From: Pleurotus djamor
Taxonomy: Eukaryota; Basidiomycota; Agaricomycetes; Agaricales; Pleurotaceae
NCBI GenBank assembly: GCA_029747585.1
Contig: JAPEVF010000649.1
Coordinates: 1-25,996, forward strand
Direction: 5' to 3'
Length of the DNA: 25,996 bases
The first letter of the stretch is position 1. Every line of letters begins with the position of its first letter. Made by a program: the position numbers and the translations under genes. Under the pieces are notes generated by a model. That model worked only from the letters and a program-made list of their open reading frames with translations, was not told the origin of the DNA and made no database searches. Shown piece after piece: positions 8,120 through 18,884 of the stretch.

Positions 8120-9164
8120 TCGATTCGAGCTCCGATTGAAGGTCCGCTCCCACGTCCAGTCGACGCTCGCGTGCTCTGGGTGATGGCACTTGCTATATTT
8201 GGTCTAGTCTACCTGTCTACAACAGACACCGACGACGAACGACGACGACGGTTTAGAATTGAGTAGGCCTAGTGATGAGTGTCTCGGTGACGTCATAATT
8301 GAATCCCCGAAGCCCGAGCCGTCAGTTACTTCCTCCTACATACTCGCTTGGCTTTTCTTCTTTGCGAGGGAGCTCCCCCTCCCTGTCAACCACTCACCTA
8401 GTAAGTATTTCATCACGCTAGAGAGATGTATTGGTTTTTATTTGGTTGTTATTCCCTTCTTTAATGACCTCAACCGCGATTCCGACCATGAACCCGCCAG
8501 TGAAATGAGCGCTGCGATGAGATGGGACAGGCAAGAAGATATCTTAGCTTGGGTATAGGTTCTTGGTAGCTAGATCCCTTTCTACCGAGTCATTAATTCA
8601 ACCGCTCATACCACCCTGAGGTCATTCGCACTCAAGGTCTGGTGCCTTGGCCTTACCATCGACTTTCTGTCGCGTATCGTGTCAATCAATGGTCAAATCA
8701 GGCCTACCCACGTCGTACTTTCCCTCGACGCCCAGCGGTTCTTTTTGGTTATGAAATGCCGGATCGATATTCCAGGAAGTGGAAAGATCTTGAGCAAGCG
8801 CACGACCGCAACGCAAACCGCGGTTATTCCTTTCCTTGCATGGTTGTATCCTGGTTTCGTATTACAGATCAACCGATGTCTAGCATATGACGTTTGCGCC
8901 CGTGGTTACGCCAGATCACCAACCGTGACAATTCGCACCCCATTGCCTGTTGACGGCCTCAGCTTCTTGATCAACGACATCCTGGACCCTATAGAACCTG
9001 GTACCTCCCTTTTAGCGGGTGATTACGCTGCTCCAATTCTACCAAATCGACGTCTACCCTTCCCGTTCTCGAGCGCAAATCTTCGGGATACTCCCACCGT
9101 CGCTCCAATCAGCTTCACCTTTTCGCGCGGAATACATGAAACGGCTCAACAACTCGCTTCCTCC
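8120..9164. other. No firmly assignable gene
   Basis: The microsatellite-like (cga)n tract at 8228-8251 is the only simple repeat. Two plus-strand frames are open through 8642-8890 and 8679-9539, and both read like protein in places, but neither starts with ATG and no domain was recognised. Without transcript data the frame cannot be chosen. Confidence 0.4.
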
Positions 9165-9345
9165 TCGCTCATACTCCCTTGTTTTCCATTTCTTCCTTTT
9201 TTCGTCTCGTGTTTTGTGTTTTGTGCTTTGTCTTTTGCGTTTCTCATTTCTCCCTTCGCAGTTCGCAGTTTGCGCCTCACTTCTTGTTTCCCATTTTACT
9301 TCATTTCTCATAAGGTCTTCCTAACATTCTGCCTTTCCCTGATTT
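9165..9345 (+). repeat. Long pyrimidine-rich tract, related to 13500-13620
   Basis: The plus strand is almost entirely C and T. The words gcgtttctcatttctc and gtttcccatt...actt recur in the same order in the tract at about 13500-13620, so the two are probably diverged copies. Pyrimidine-rich tracts often mark fungal core promoters, and an ATG follows at 9365, but the frame after it has no recognisable product. Confidence 0.4.
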
Positions 9346-9397
9346 TACTGATACCATCCGCAGCTATGCTTGTTACCCTTCCAAATACTTACGTAGA

Positions 9398-9697
9398 TTA
9401 CTCGAAGCACAACACCGTTTCATCACTGTCACGCACGCGGCGAGAACCACCAATGACCCTTGCATACGCTGTCAACGGGGGGAGAAGAAGGAAACCGTCG
9501 TCAATCGGTCCAGGAACGCAGGTCGGGCTTGATAGGTGAGCTATAGATATGCTTTGACGCATGACACTCGTCGGATTAGACCAGGAAGTAGGCGCGTCGT
9601 TGTATTCGTTCGGTAACTTCGGTTCCGTCCATGTCAGGAATGCTTTCCGAGGCTGCTTGAAAAGCGTGTAGTCAAACGAATAGAACGGGTGAAAATG
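9398..9697 (-). other. Open minus-strand frame downstream of repeat copy A
   Basis: Immediately after the acceptor-like CTAG (9699-9702) of repeat copy A, the minus strand is open for 99 codons to a TAA at 9398. The translation is rich in aromatic residues and proline (HFHPFYSFDYTLFKQPRKAF near its start) and reads like a terminal exon. The frame is not kept in copies B and C. No family was recognised. If A derives from a spliced gene, this would be its last exon. Confidence 0.3.
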
Positions 9698-9990
9698 TCT
9701 AGACGATACAGTAAGTCAGTTATCAGGACTTGGAAGAGAGAGAATCGGATGAAAACATACGAAGGTCGATTTCCTGAGGAGCAGGCTCAGTCTACGAGCT
9801 TGAATAACTTTTCAACGCCAACTCGCATCGTGCTGCCCTCCAATCACCCTCTTTTGGTGTTGTTGAAGATGATCTGGTACCTCTCCGTGGCAGTCAAAGC
9901 TTGGATTTCGGAGGTGGTCGTTCCGGGGTAGCGGGAAGGGAGGAAGTGGTGAAAGGACATTGCGAAGAGGGGGGCGAGCTCTGTGACGGT
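9650..9990 (-). repeat. Dispersed repeat copy A (inverted relative to B and C)
   Basis: Its reverse complement aligns with 12500-12850. Two exact blocks are shared: 17 nt (9917-9933 with 12569-12585) and 15 nt (9767-9781 with 12721-12735). In both copies exactly 135 nt separate the blocks, so there is no net insertion or deletion. Both carry an intron-like segment after the second block (9699-9760 here, GTATGT to CTAG, 62 nt). A in-frame stop near 9790 suggests decay, or that the frame runs differently. Confidence 0.75.
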
Positions 9991-10267
9991 TAAAAAACAT
10001 GATGGAAGCATACTAGGCCGTATGGTAAGAGGTTTAAAGTTGGTTAAGAGTGTGGAAGACGTACTAAGTTTCCAAGGTATGGGGAAGCTCGGATTCACGC
10101 ACAGAGTATATTGAATCACAAAGCTGTGAAGCGATCGTGTTGAGAGCGGTTCGAGCTGAAGTGAAGAAACGACGACGAAGGGATCATAAAGGGGTCAAGG
10201 AGAGAGCCGTGCTCGGCGCTAGACATCTACGCCGGACTCTAACCATTCCCAAACAGGTTGCTACACG

Positions 10268-11212
10268 ATGTCTGTCGACACCTCAACGATCTCCCCAGAT
10301 GCACCCACTCCTTCGCCTTGCAAGGACGAAACGGCTGATTTGATCCTCCGATCCTCCGATGGTGTTGATTTTCGCACCCACAAGTTCATTCTCTCCGCTG
10401 CATCCACATTCTTCGAGGGACTTTTGTCTGTCCCCCAGCCTCCCTCCACCTCCACAGAGGAGATTGTCGTTGTACCGTTCGACTTAGAGCATCTCCCCCT
10501 AAACTATCTGATTCGACTCTGCTACCCCGTCCCAGCGGACACAGCTGGCATCGATAGCCTCTCCTGCATAGAGTCGGTTTTGCGGGCAGCCCACAAGTAC
10601 GACATGTCGGTAGTCACCGCACGCCTAGAAACAGTGTACCTCCATATCGGCCTGAAACAGATCGAGGAGGACCCAGGGAAAGCTTTCGTCATCGCTTGTC
10701 AGTACAAGTGGGGTGTTGCTGCACGCCTTGCCGCTCAATCATCCTTGAAGTTCAGCATGGACGACCTCATCAAAAAGCTGGCAACTGTTGTCATTTGCTG
10801 CGATGCGAACGACCTACAGCAACTTTATATGTATCACTTCCGGTGTCGCAATGCAATCCGCCTGGCTTGCGAGACACCACGACCTGTGTTTCCTAGTTCA
10901 CAGAAATTCTCAGCTCACACACGCACTGAACATATCGTTTTGGGCGATAAAGCCTTCGACGTTGCGTACACGGAGATCATCCATGCCCTTGGCACTCAGG
11001 GTACCGAAGGAGCACCAATGCGATTCATAAACACCCTTGGTTTAAACGTTAGCAGGATCCCCGTTGAATCCTTCAATTGCACATATTGCCGAAAGAACTT
11101 GGCGGATTGTCTCGTCGCTGGGAAGCTTATTCAAGAAGCGTTCGAGGCGCAGGTTTTGGAAAGCTTCCGTGCAGTATGTCAGAGGGTCCGCACAGCTCCA
11201 TCGCCCACCTGA
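10268..11212 (+). CDS. BTB/POZ domain protein
   Basis: The 314-residue protein comes from one exon. The BTB/POZ domain covers about residues 22-135: ETADLILRSSDGVDFRTHKF matches the family's D-(x)-x-(L/V)-x-S-x-D-G-x-x-F-x-(A/T)-H-(K/R) opening, followed by ILSAASTFFEGLL. The remainder is helical and resembles the C-terminal part of many Agaricomycete BTB proteins. It has a Cys pair, CTYC, near residue 275. BTB proteins of this kind can be adaptors for cullin-3 ubiquitin ligases, but no kelch, MATH or zinc-finger partner domain is visible, so the role here is unknown. The ATG at 10268 precedes the domain by a short Ser/Thr/Pro-rich leader. The gene is flanked by inverted copies of the dispersed repeat (A on its left, B and C on its right). 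Confidence 0.88.
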   Translation: MSVDTSTISPDAPTPSPCKDETADLILRSSDGVDFRTHKFILSAASTFFEGLLSVPQPPSTSTEEIVVVPFDLEHLPLNYLIRLCYPVPADTAGIDSLSCIESVLRAAHKYDMSVVTARLETVYLHIGLKQIEEDPGKAFVIACQYKWGVAARLAAQSSLKFSMDDLIKKLATVVICCDANDLQQLYMYHFRCRNAIRLACETPRPVFPSSQKFSAHTRTEHIVLGDKAFDVAYTEIIHALGTQGTEGAPMRFINTLGLNVSRIPVESFNCTYCRKNLADCLVAGKLIQEAFEAQVLESFRAVCQRVRTAPSPT

Positions 11213-12499
11213 ATCTTGACTGAATCCTCTTCCACAGATTAAGCTGACCTTCAGTTGGGATGTCCCGAAGAAGGTGTAGCGACAGAAAAGGCGGTATATA
11301 TCCTCAAAGATAGTATATACATTGTTATCCATTTGATAAACATTAGTTCTGCTGTCACTGTTCCCTTATATTTGTCCGCGTCGCTTCTCCAAACTCTACA
11401 TCCGATCCTTCCTCTCATCATTAACTTCGATTCTGCGTTTACAAGCCTATATCAGCATGCGAGATCTATCTGTAGAAAGTAGCCACGCTACCTTCTATGC
11501 GACCAGTATGGGACATTGCAATGTCATACGCTTCAATTTCCTCCGTTGATCCACGATAAGGGGACGCTCCTGAATAACTCAAGGTTCGGGCGCTAAAGGA
11601 GTAAACGAACGCGTCATCTTTCAACTTGTCTTTTCTTCTGTCGCCTCATCATCACCCAGAATCTCGAAAATGCGACCTGCTCTTCTGGTTCAACGCAACT
11701 CAAGCCAAATCGCTTGGTATACACCTCTAGAATCTTTCTATGACTCAGGTACGCCGATTTGTTCCGTCTACCCATTGGACGATAGGCTCACCAGTTCTCC
11801 TGCGGTACAGGCTCAGCTTCCTACGATATAAGCCAGTAATTGTGCAGAACAAGTCCAGCTACGAACGCTACGCGCATATCAAATGGACGCGGAACGGCGG
11901 GAAGACTTGAAAGGGGAATCAAGGCATAGGAATCGGTGCGTACCATCATCCTGTCCATCGTGTTCCCTTTGCGCTAATGCTGCTGATAGCTGAAGCGCTG
12001 ACTGCTGGAGAGAGCATATCCCTTCTCCTTCAAACGTTCACGTCGCTCCCCACAATTATGAGGCTTCATTTTGCCCCTCACGCGTCACGTCCTAGCGGTT
12101 TCTCGTGTCATTTACCCGTCATAGACTCCTCCACATCACCGAACCGTCTCAGGCTATCCAAAGACCAAAGCCCAAGGGTTGAAGACACATTTATGGTGTA
12201 TCCGTTGTGACGTAGTCGACCGCTGTCATTTTCTCCCCAAAACCAACAATACGGTCACTATGGGAGGCTTTCGGGCAGTTATGCTTGCGGTTCTAGCTTG
12301 GCGCGAGGAGTATAGGTGTCATGCATGGGTACGGTTGCGGTGGCTTTGGAGGCGGATGATGGGCGTATAGACGCAACGACGACGAATTTTACTGGGACCC
12401 GTGGGTCAAGGAGACCACCTGCGACGATTCTCAATAAACGTACGTCTGCCTCGCTCCCAACGATATCCAACGTCTTAAACTATCAACCAGCATCCTTTC
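11213..12499. other. No firmly assignable gene
   Basis: The left end should hold the 3' UTR of the BTB gene. An ATG at 11669 opens a short frame (MRPALLVQRNSSQIAWYTPL) that can be extended by splicing GTACGC...CCAG, but the product is not recognised. The rest has only short overlapping frames on both strands. Confidence 0.4.
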
Positions 12500-12850
12500 C
12501 TCGTGTTCCTCAACCGTCGCCGAGCTCGTTCACGCTCCCCATCGTCTCCCCAGCGCTTCCTCCGCCCTCGCTACCCCGGAACGACACCCTCCGAAAACCA
12601 TGCTTCGACCACCAAAGACAGGTGCTAGAGCACCTTCAGCGATACATAAACAAGGTGCCTGAAGGCTAGTAGGATCCAATGTGGCGTGGACGAGTTATTC
12701 GAGGCCGTAGGGTCAGCCGGCTCCTCAGGAAATCGGGTCTTCGTGCGTTCCCATCTGATTATTTTCCTTCCGATCACTGCTAACCCACTTGCGTACCTGT
12801 CAGACATCTTCCCCCGACGCATTCGCTTGGCTAAGAGCGTTGCAAATAAC
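12500..12850 (+). repeat. Dispersed repeat copy B
   Basis: The counterpart of copy A (reverse complement of 9650-9990), with shared exact blocks at 12569-12585 and 12721-12735. An intron-like segment lies at 12743-12803 (GTGCGT donor, CTAAC branch-like site, GTCAG acceptor, 61 nt). The plus strand is open from 12686 to 12955 in one frame (DELFEAVGSAGSSGNRVFV), and copies A and C encode related peptides in the matching frame. Confidence 0.75.
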
Positions 12851-12961
12851 CTCCTCTCCCGCTGGTACCTCCGGAATGTCAATCTACGAAATCGCGTCTT
12901 GACCCCGCACGGAGCACGCTGGAGCACCGTCGATAATACGTTAACTCAATCCTAAAAGATG

Positions 12962-13130
12962 GTGGCGTAGATGTGTATTGCCGGCGGGTTATTTGAGGTT
13001 GTAGGTTGGGCCGGCTGTATAGGAACTCGGTCTCGTGAGTTTCCTTCCGTTTATTTTCCGATATCAAGTGAGAATTGACTTACTTCATGTTAAAGACACC
13101 TCTAGCCTCCGTACCGAAGCCGTCTGGCGC
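12962..13130 (+). repeat. Dispersed repeat copy C, in tandem with B
   Basis: The motif gttatttgaggttgtagg at 12988 matches gttattcgaggccgtagg of copy B at 12694, 294 bp to the left. It is followed by a related GCCGGCT and an intron-like segment at 13035-13095 (GTGAGT donor, AAAG acceptor, 61 nt). It is more diverged than A and B are from each other. Confidence 0.6.
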
Positions 13131-13499
13131 ATTCGAAAAAAGTCGTGATCTTAACCCCGCGGTGCGCAGGCAACGGTCCCCTGCCTCATCGATACCCTCT
13201 GCCACATCCAATCGTCTGTCAGACTCGATGGGGTACAACGACTGTTGAGTCTCGTTGGTGGTCGCGAAAGCGGTTAGCCAGCGAGGTAAAGCGAAAGATG
13301 AAGTGGTTCGAAGACGCACACGGCGTACACCCGGTATGCTCCCTCCCTTCTTCCAAAATAGCCTTGAACTGACGATGGCTCAGTACAATTAGTTCCTCAA
13401 GCGATATACGCTTCTTATTCCACCTTCAGTCTCCGCTTCAACATATTATTCTTCCTTTCGTGTGGGGACTCTACATACCACCTTTTAACAACTTTGCTT
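13131..13499. other. No firmly assignable gene
   Basis: Exon-like text follows copy C. The plus strand reads SIPSATSNRLSDSMGYND in one frame and then SRWWSRKRLASEVKRKMKWF in another, ending at a GTATGC donor-like site near 13334. The frame change makes a decayed downstream exon more likely than a working one. Confidence 0.35.
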
Positions 13500-13640
13500 C
13501 CAACTTCCCGCTACTTGCTTGTTCCTCGTTTCTTCCTTCGCGTTCCTCATTTCTCATTTCTCCTCTCTCGATTCGCGTTTCTCCCCGCGTTTCCCATTAC
13601 TTAGACATATCTCATTCCTCTTCATCTCTTCCTCGTGTTT
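13500..13640 (+). repeat. Pyrimidine-rich tract, related to 9165-9345
   Basis: This C/T-rich plus-strand tract shares the words gcgttcctcatttctc and gtttcccattacttag with the tract at 9165-9345. An ATG at 13649 follows at once, opening 37 codons with no recognised product. It lies downstream of the minus-strand F-box gene. Confidence 0.4.
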
Positions 13641-13782
13641 TCCCTCGCATGGTTTATTATTTGAGGAAACATACCATCCACCCGCACATACCTACATTAC
13701 ACAATACAAGAAACTTTTTCCTGGAACTATCCATGTCACTCACTCGCGAGACATGCATTTAACCATGCCCCCCGCAGGTCTC

Positions 13783-15267
13783 TCAACGTTTAGGACGATG
13801 TCGTTCCAAGTACGAAGTCCCATCGACTAGCATCAAATGAAGAACGGTTGGATTCTCGTCAAACACACTGAAAATGAGAACACGATGGACGGAACTACTT
13901 ACCACGGGCTTCTTCAACGTCATCCTTTATTTCTGCGACTTCCCACCACAATTCGAAGACCTTTGATCGCGGAACGCTAAAATTCTTCAACACACCAAAT
14001 CCTTTTCCCTCACCACTCTGCCCGAGTCTCACATATCGAGCGACGATTAAGATGGGTTCGGTTACACATGGGTCCGGTCTGGTGGGACAGACATCGACAA
14101 TGACAAGGTTCGGATGCGCGTTGAATAAACGGTTCACAATGAAAGAGTCATCGTAGAATCGAATCGGTCGAACGTAGATGTACTTGAGCTCTTTTGAGGG
14201 GATGTCCAAGAGAGCTGGGAGAGGATTGTATTCGATCACCTGGAGAATCTGCGATGAGAAATCGTTGAGACCACCATTGCATGAAGACCACTTACCGCTA
14301 CATTTCTGAGCCCTGTAAAAAGATACTCAATGCGCTCGAGGGACCTCAACTGCTCGAAAAGATCCTCGGATGGTTTGCAGGTGATATACAGTGTCCGCAA
14401 GCGGCGAAGAAAGTCTTGATTGCTTTCACAGGAAACCCTGGTCGACATTTGCACGATGACATGCTCAAGAGCGGGGAACTCTGCCAATGAGACCCTGCGA
14501 AATGCGTCATGGCTGCATTCGAGTGTGTGGAGGTTGGGTAGGCCGGAGAAGCTCGGAGAGAATATGCTGCAGAGATCGTCCCCGGTGAGGTACACACAGG
14601 AAAGATATTGTAGAGATCGCTGTGCTTCAAGGAAGGTGGTGACCGAAGATTTCATCCATCGTGGGGCGTAAGTGAGATGAGATAATCCTGTCGTCTTTGG
14701 AAGGCTAGGCGGACTGGATGGTGATCCCGGGATCCATGGGATGTATAGCCTTGTTAGGTTGGTGAGAGACGCGAAAATGAGCTCAAGAGCGGCACATTCT
14801 GGCGGGGTGAGACCTTGTTGAAAATCCTCGCAAATCGAAAATGTCTGAATAAACTTGGGAAGGCCCTTTTTCGCTGAGAGAGTGACTTGGAGCTCGGAAA
14901 GGTGGTGAGGTGTCAATATAGTACACGGCGCGTGTTCAGGAGGCACATCTTCATCTGGATCTGTCAGATACAGCGATTCATATAGGAGCGGACCGTATAT
15001 GGAGTAGAATAAGTGAGAAACGAGAAGAAGATGCCGGATGGGTCGACGATCTTTGAGGGCGTTGGTGTAATCCGTGATGATCAAGTCAATGATTTCTGGT
15101 GGCAGCTGGGAGATAGTAAGACGTACTGATAAGCTTTCATATATAGAACACACCTCACGCTTGACTGAACTATGACTTGCGTCCTCCGACACTCCTGGTG
15201 GAGATGGTGACATGACAGTTTGCGAGAAAGGAGTGCTCCTGAGTAGCTGACTCATCACTGTTTCCAT
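13783..15267 (-). CDS. F-box domain protein
   Basis: F-box proteins bind Skp1 and present substrates to SCF ubiquitin ligases. The ATG at 15267 opens a Ser-rich leader. The F-box lies at about residues 53-100, beginning SQLPPEIIDLIITDY with LLLVSHLFYSIYGPLLYESL as its second half. The downstream part has irregular Leu-rich repeats (LTNLTRLYIPW, LPNLHTLECSH, FPALEHVIVQM). Intron 1 is 14240-14295 (GTAAGT, CCAG, 56 nt) and joins LRNVA to VIEYNPL in frame. A second intron is proposed at 13827-13902 (GTAAGT, CTAG, 76 nt), leading to a short last exon ending at 13783, about 450 residues in all. Without it the protein stops at 13895. The first exon and intron 1 are secure, the last exon is less so. 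Confidence 0.82.
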
Positions 15268-16259
15268 GGCTTCAAGCGCTCAATTCCGATGTTTCCTTTC
15301 TCCTCGACCGCAACTTTCGGTTTCGATGGGCACACTCCCTGCCACCTTCACAAGCCTCGAAATCTGACGGGTATGCAGAGTGACTGCACCCCCCTCAGCG
15401 GCGTAGAAGACCCATGTACCATCAAACTCACAGCCGTGTATGCTACAAATCGACGCCTTGGATATCAAGACGCTGCCTCAAGCTCACTCGACGGGTGGAA
15501 ACGGATCGCCTTTGCGCCAGAGCACGCATGATTGTGTGGTTGCCGTATCATGAATGACTAGGACTTGTCGGTGTGTTTCTTTCGTTTCTCGATGAAGGTT
15601 TACTCACTTCTTTCTATTAGACTTCGACCTGAGTGGTTCCCTGCCAGCGTGATACGTCGTCCGTTTCCATAGCTTGTGCCGACCAAGATCAGCTTGGGGT
15701 ACCATCTCCGCTCGCCTCTATCCATCTTCCGTTCGCTTCGTCGTTCCCCTCGTCGGAAATACTCCCCATCTGCACGGCGAACAGCGCCCTCTCGTCCACA
15801 TCCTCCTACAGGGTTGCCCGTCACGCTGCCAAGCACTCATCAAGGCTACTGCGCCGACACTCAGACTCAACGGACGCGGATTTTCGACGTCCAGCTTCGG
15901 CTCACAAAGGGACCCGTATTAGAGGAGGAATGATGGGACTTTCTGGAGTCTCGCTCTCATAGCTCCAGGCTGCATGGAGGGTTGATGAGAGAATGTCACT
16001 TCGTCCTTCACGGTGCTGGTGCCTACCTTCCTTCCTTCCCCATTCGCGTGAGCTCACCTCATCGCCCATCTCGCGGATAAAGGTGCGCCGGGTTTTCTTT
16101 GAATGTTACAGCGATATTTAGTGACAATCTATTTCCGTTACTGTTTACAGTTTGTTGACCTTGTTCTCTACTCCTCCGGTAGGTGTACCGCGCTCCTCTC
16201 GACCGCGTTCACCTCGCAATCGCCTGCATATGAAAGCGGCTGGTCCACGTCAAGTCGAA
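15268..16259. other. No recognisable gene
   Basis: The left end should contain the promoter of the minus-strand F-box gene. Several frames are open together between 15600 and 15960 on both strands, which reflects low stop-codon density rather than a gene. None has an ATG start with a recognisable domain. Confidence 0.45.
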
Positions 16260-16532
16260 CACCGTCATTCAAGCCCTTTCCTTGCTTCCGCCTCCTCGCC
16301 TCTATCTAATTATCTTTTCTTTCCTTCTTCGTCATTCGTGTACTTATGTCCCTCTCTGTCATTCTCTTTTTCCTTCCTTTGTATGACCACTGTTGACGTA
16401 GACCCTTGGTATTCTCCCGTTCGATACTCTCTTACATGGACTTTGTCAGTGTTCGTGAAAGATCCTTTACAACAATGTTTCAATTCGTTACCCATTTATC
16501 TACTGTACGACCTATCCCCGAGCGTGTCCTAA
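16260..16532 (+). other. Pyrimidine-rich tract followed by a 49-codon ORF
   Basis: A C/T-rich tract (16260-16380) leads directly to the ATG at 16383, which opens 49 codons to 16532 (starting MTTVDVDPWYSPVRYSLTW). The arrangement resembles a fungal core promoter with a small gene, but no homologue was recognised and the ORF is short enough to be chance. Confidence 0.25.
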
Positions 16533-18458
16533 TGATTCGTCATGTTTCTGCATTTCCTTATCCACGCAGGCGAGAGAGACACGGGAGCGGTAACGAGATA
16601 CGGACGAAGAGCATATGGTGAATGCAAAGACACAGAGTACATCGCACGATGTTGGGTATGTGCATAGGCCCAGGACGCCCAGCAAAAAGAAAGGTTGTGC
16701 ACGATGAAGGGCCGAAGGTGATAGGTACTTAGTTGAGTATAACGATCAGCAGAATGCTACGAGAGGCGTAAGGTAAAAGCAAGTGGAGAAGGACGGTGGA
16801 AGGTTGAAACGACAGAGAAAGGGCAGGGATACAAGAATCAAGACAAGAAAAACCGCGGACCATAAAGTAGAGAAACGTGAACCAAGAAACAAAAGTTGAA
16901 AGGTGGGTAACCGTCCGCCGAGTACTCTACTACGACAATCCTGAAGACAATCCCAATGAGAAACTCGATTTTCTTCGTCTAAGCCCCACGCGCCATCTTC
17001 ATCATCCATGCCACCACCTCCACCTCCACCTTGACCACCTCCCCAACTTCCTCATCCACAAGCTCAGAAGGTTCGTTCGTCGCATCACCGCTGTCGACCC
17101 AGCTTCTGTACCGGCATCCACACCGAAATCTCCATCACCAGTGACCCTTGAGGTATTCCCCTTCGATGTCTGCGCGGTTTGCGTCCTTCACGACAATGCG
17201 GGGGCTGCGTGAGGTACTCTAGTCGCGGTAGGTTGAGGGTACCGTGGCGTTGTGAGCGAGAGGGACCGCTGGGTGCGGGAGGAGATCGTGGAATCGTTCA
17301 AGTGGAACGTATGCATGGGGGTAACGGTGAATGGGCACGAGAACGTCGAGCCGAGGAGGAAGAATGATGGATAGTAGCCGCAGCGGCCTCAGAGGTCGCT
17401 GTCGTGGACCATCTGAGACTAGGGATGGAGCCTTAATCGGGGACGGAGGGCGTGCGATGGTAAGGGGTCCGTGCTTCGTGGTGGTGGTTGACTGCTTCGT
17501 CCTCGATTCTGCTGCTCGGAGTTTGGTTGAAGGTGACATGCGTAATGTATCAGTTCTTGATGGAGGTGGCTGAATGGGCCTGGCATTGACTTGCGTCGCA
17601 GGGGGCCGTAGGCAAGCACATTGTCGTTGAGCGGTCGCAGCATGAACAAAGACAGGCTGAGCGGCTGGTAGCTCAGGTTCGCATGTTGCTCGTCATTCGA
17701 TATCACCTAACTGGGAATCGCAGGTCAATCCTCGAAGATGACAAAAAGCAAGGATGTCGAAAACTCACCTATCATAGAACGCCATAAGCCTCTATGGTCG
17801 TTTCTCCCACTTCTCTGCGAACTTCCCATCCCCTCATACCGACCCAAATTCTGCTGCCTACGTATCTTGTCGCCCTGGGCGTGATGGACGGGTGCTACAG
17901 CAAAGGTTGCGCCGGGGACAACTGATGGAGAAAGCTTGGTGATTGATTTGCAGTGGGGAAAGGGTGGTGCGTACGTTGACAACTAAGACGAGAGGGTGCA
18001 TCGACGTGGTGTTTGCAGCGGTGGAGAGCGGGCTTGAGCTCGATAACGTTGGGGAGAGTCAGCGGGAAAGGCCCGTGCGGCCACCTCCCCGACTAGTTTA
18101 TATGCGCACGACCGGAATCGAGAGGACGTGGCATATAGAGGTAAAAATGTGTTGTGACACACAATACCGGCACGGAAGACGTTTGTTGCCCATCCTACAG
18201 ACGATAAGACCGATGGCAGTAGCGGATACAGTGTACGGTGCGACCCGTATCGGAGTGCGAATCTTGCTGATGTGTTTCGAGAGGAGAAAAAGGTCGCAGG
18301 AGGATCGTCGACCAGGTCTGTCTTGTACCGCCGTGAACGCGAACCGCCCAACGGTGCTGATTAGGCCGTCTTCATGGACAAATGAGTAAAAATAAACCAC
18401 AGAAAAGATGGAAACCACGCACCTAAGAGTAGTAAGACTCCGTGAACACATATCCTCT
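16533..18458. other. No coherent gene; exon-like fragments on the minus strand
   Basis: Minus-strand fragments at about 16980-17090 (NEPSELVDEEVGEVVKVEVE), 17219-17539 (Ser/Thr/Pro-rich) and 17725-17982 look protein-like, and some are next to GTGAGT-type donors. They do not join into one frame. The stretch may hold a decayed or unrecognised spliced gene on the minus strand. Confidence 0.35.
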
Positions 18459-18765
18459 CTATTCCTCCTCGCTCCTTCTGGGTCCTTCACCCGAAACGAT
18501 CTTCGTAGGATCGGAACGACTCGGAAGGGCTGAGAAAACAAAACACGATTAGTCCTTTGGATGACTGAAGAAAGAGGTAGCGCTCACGATAAGGAGCTAT
18601 TCTCTCGTAGCGAGGGGTTCCGCGAGATGCACAACGTCCTTCATGCGAAGGAATAGATATGGACACTGCGGCGACGGATTTTAATAGCTCCGAATCGAAG
18701 AGTCTGGGACGGAGCAGCTTCAGCTTCTTCACGATAGCTTTCTGAGAATGGAGTGAAGGATGCAT
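18459..18765 (-). CDS. Hypothetical small two-exon protein
   Basis: The ATG at 18765 opens exon 1 (18765-18588), which begins MHPSLHSQKAIVKKLKLLRP. A well-formed intron follows at 18530-18587 (GTGAGC donor, CTAAT branch-like site, TTCTCAG acceptor, 58 nt). Exon 2 (18529-18459) continues in frame to a TAG, giving about 82 residues ending in an acidic and basic tail. No domain was recognised. The intron signals are the main support. The true gene could extend further upstream, and the upstream ORF at 18885-19223 lies on the same strand. Confidence 0.3.
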
Positions 18766-18884
18766 AGAGGACAGGTGAGATGATGACGGACGGAGCAACT
18801 TTGTGTGCGGGACGAAGAGTATTTTCGCTTGGGCGCCGCGCGAACGCAAAGTCGGCGCTTGTGACCCTATAAAGCCCCTTTTCT

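Noticed and set aside
8679..9539. 286-codon plus-strand ORF
   Set aside because: It starts with GTG, runs through the pyrimidine tract (giving a false hydrophobic stretch) and shows no domain. A real exon inside it cannot be excluded.
15600..15962. Four overlapping ORFs on both strands
   Set aside because: Simultaneous open frames reflect low stop density. None has an ATG with a recognisable product.
17983..18541. Two overlapping minus-strand ORFs of 122 and 147 codons
   Set aside because: They run through likely intron sequence (GTGCGT donor after 18427) and have no recognised domain. Kept only as a note on exon-like fragments.
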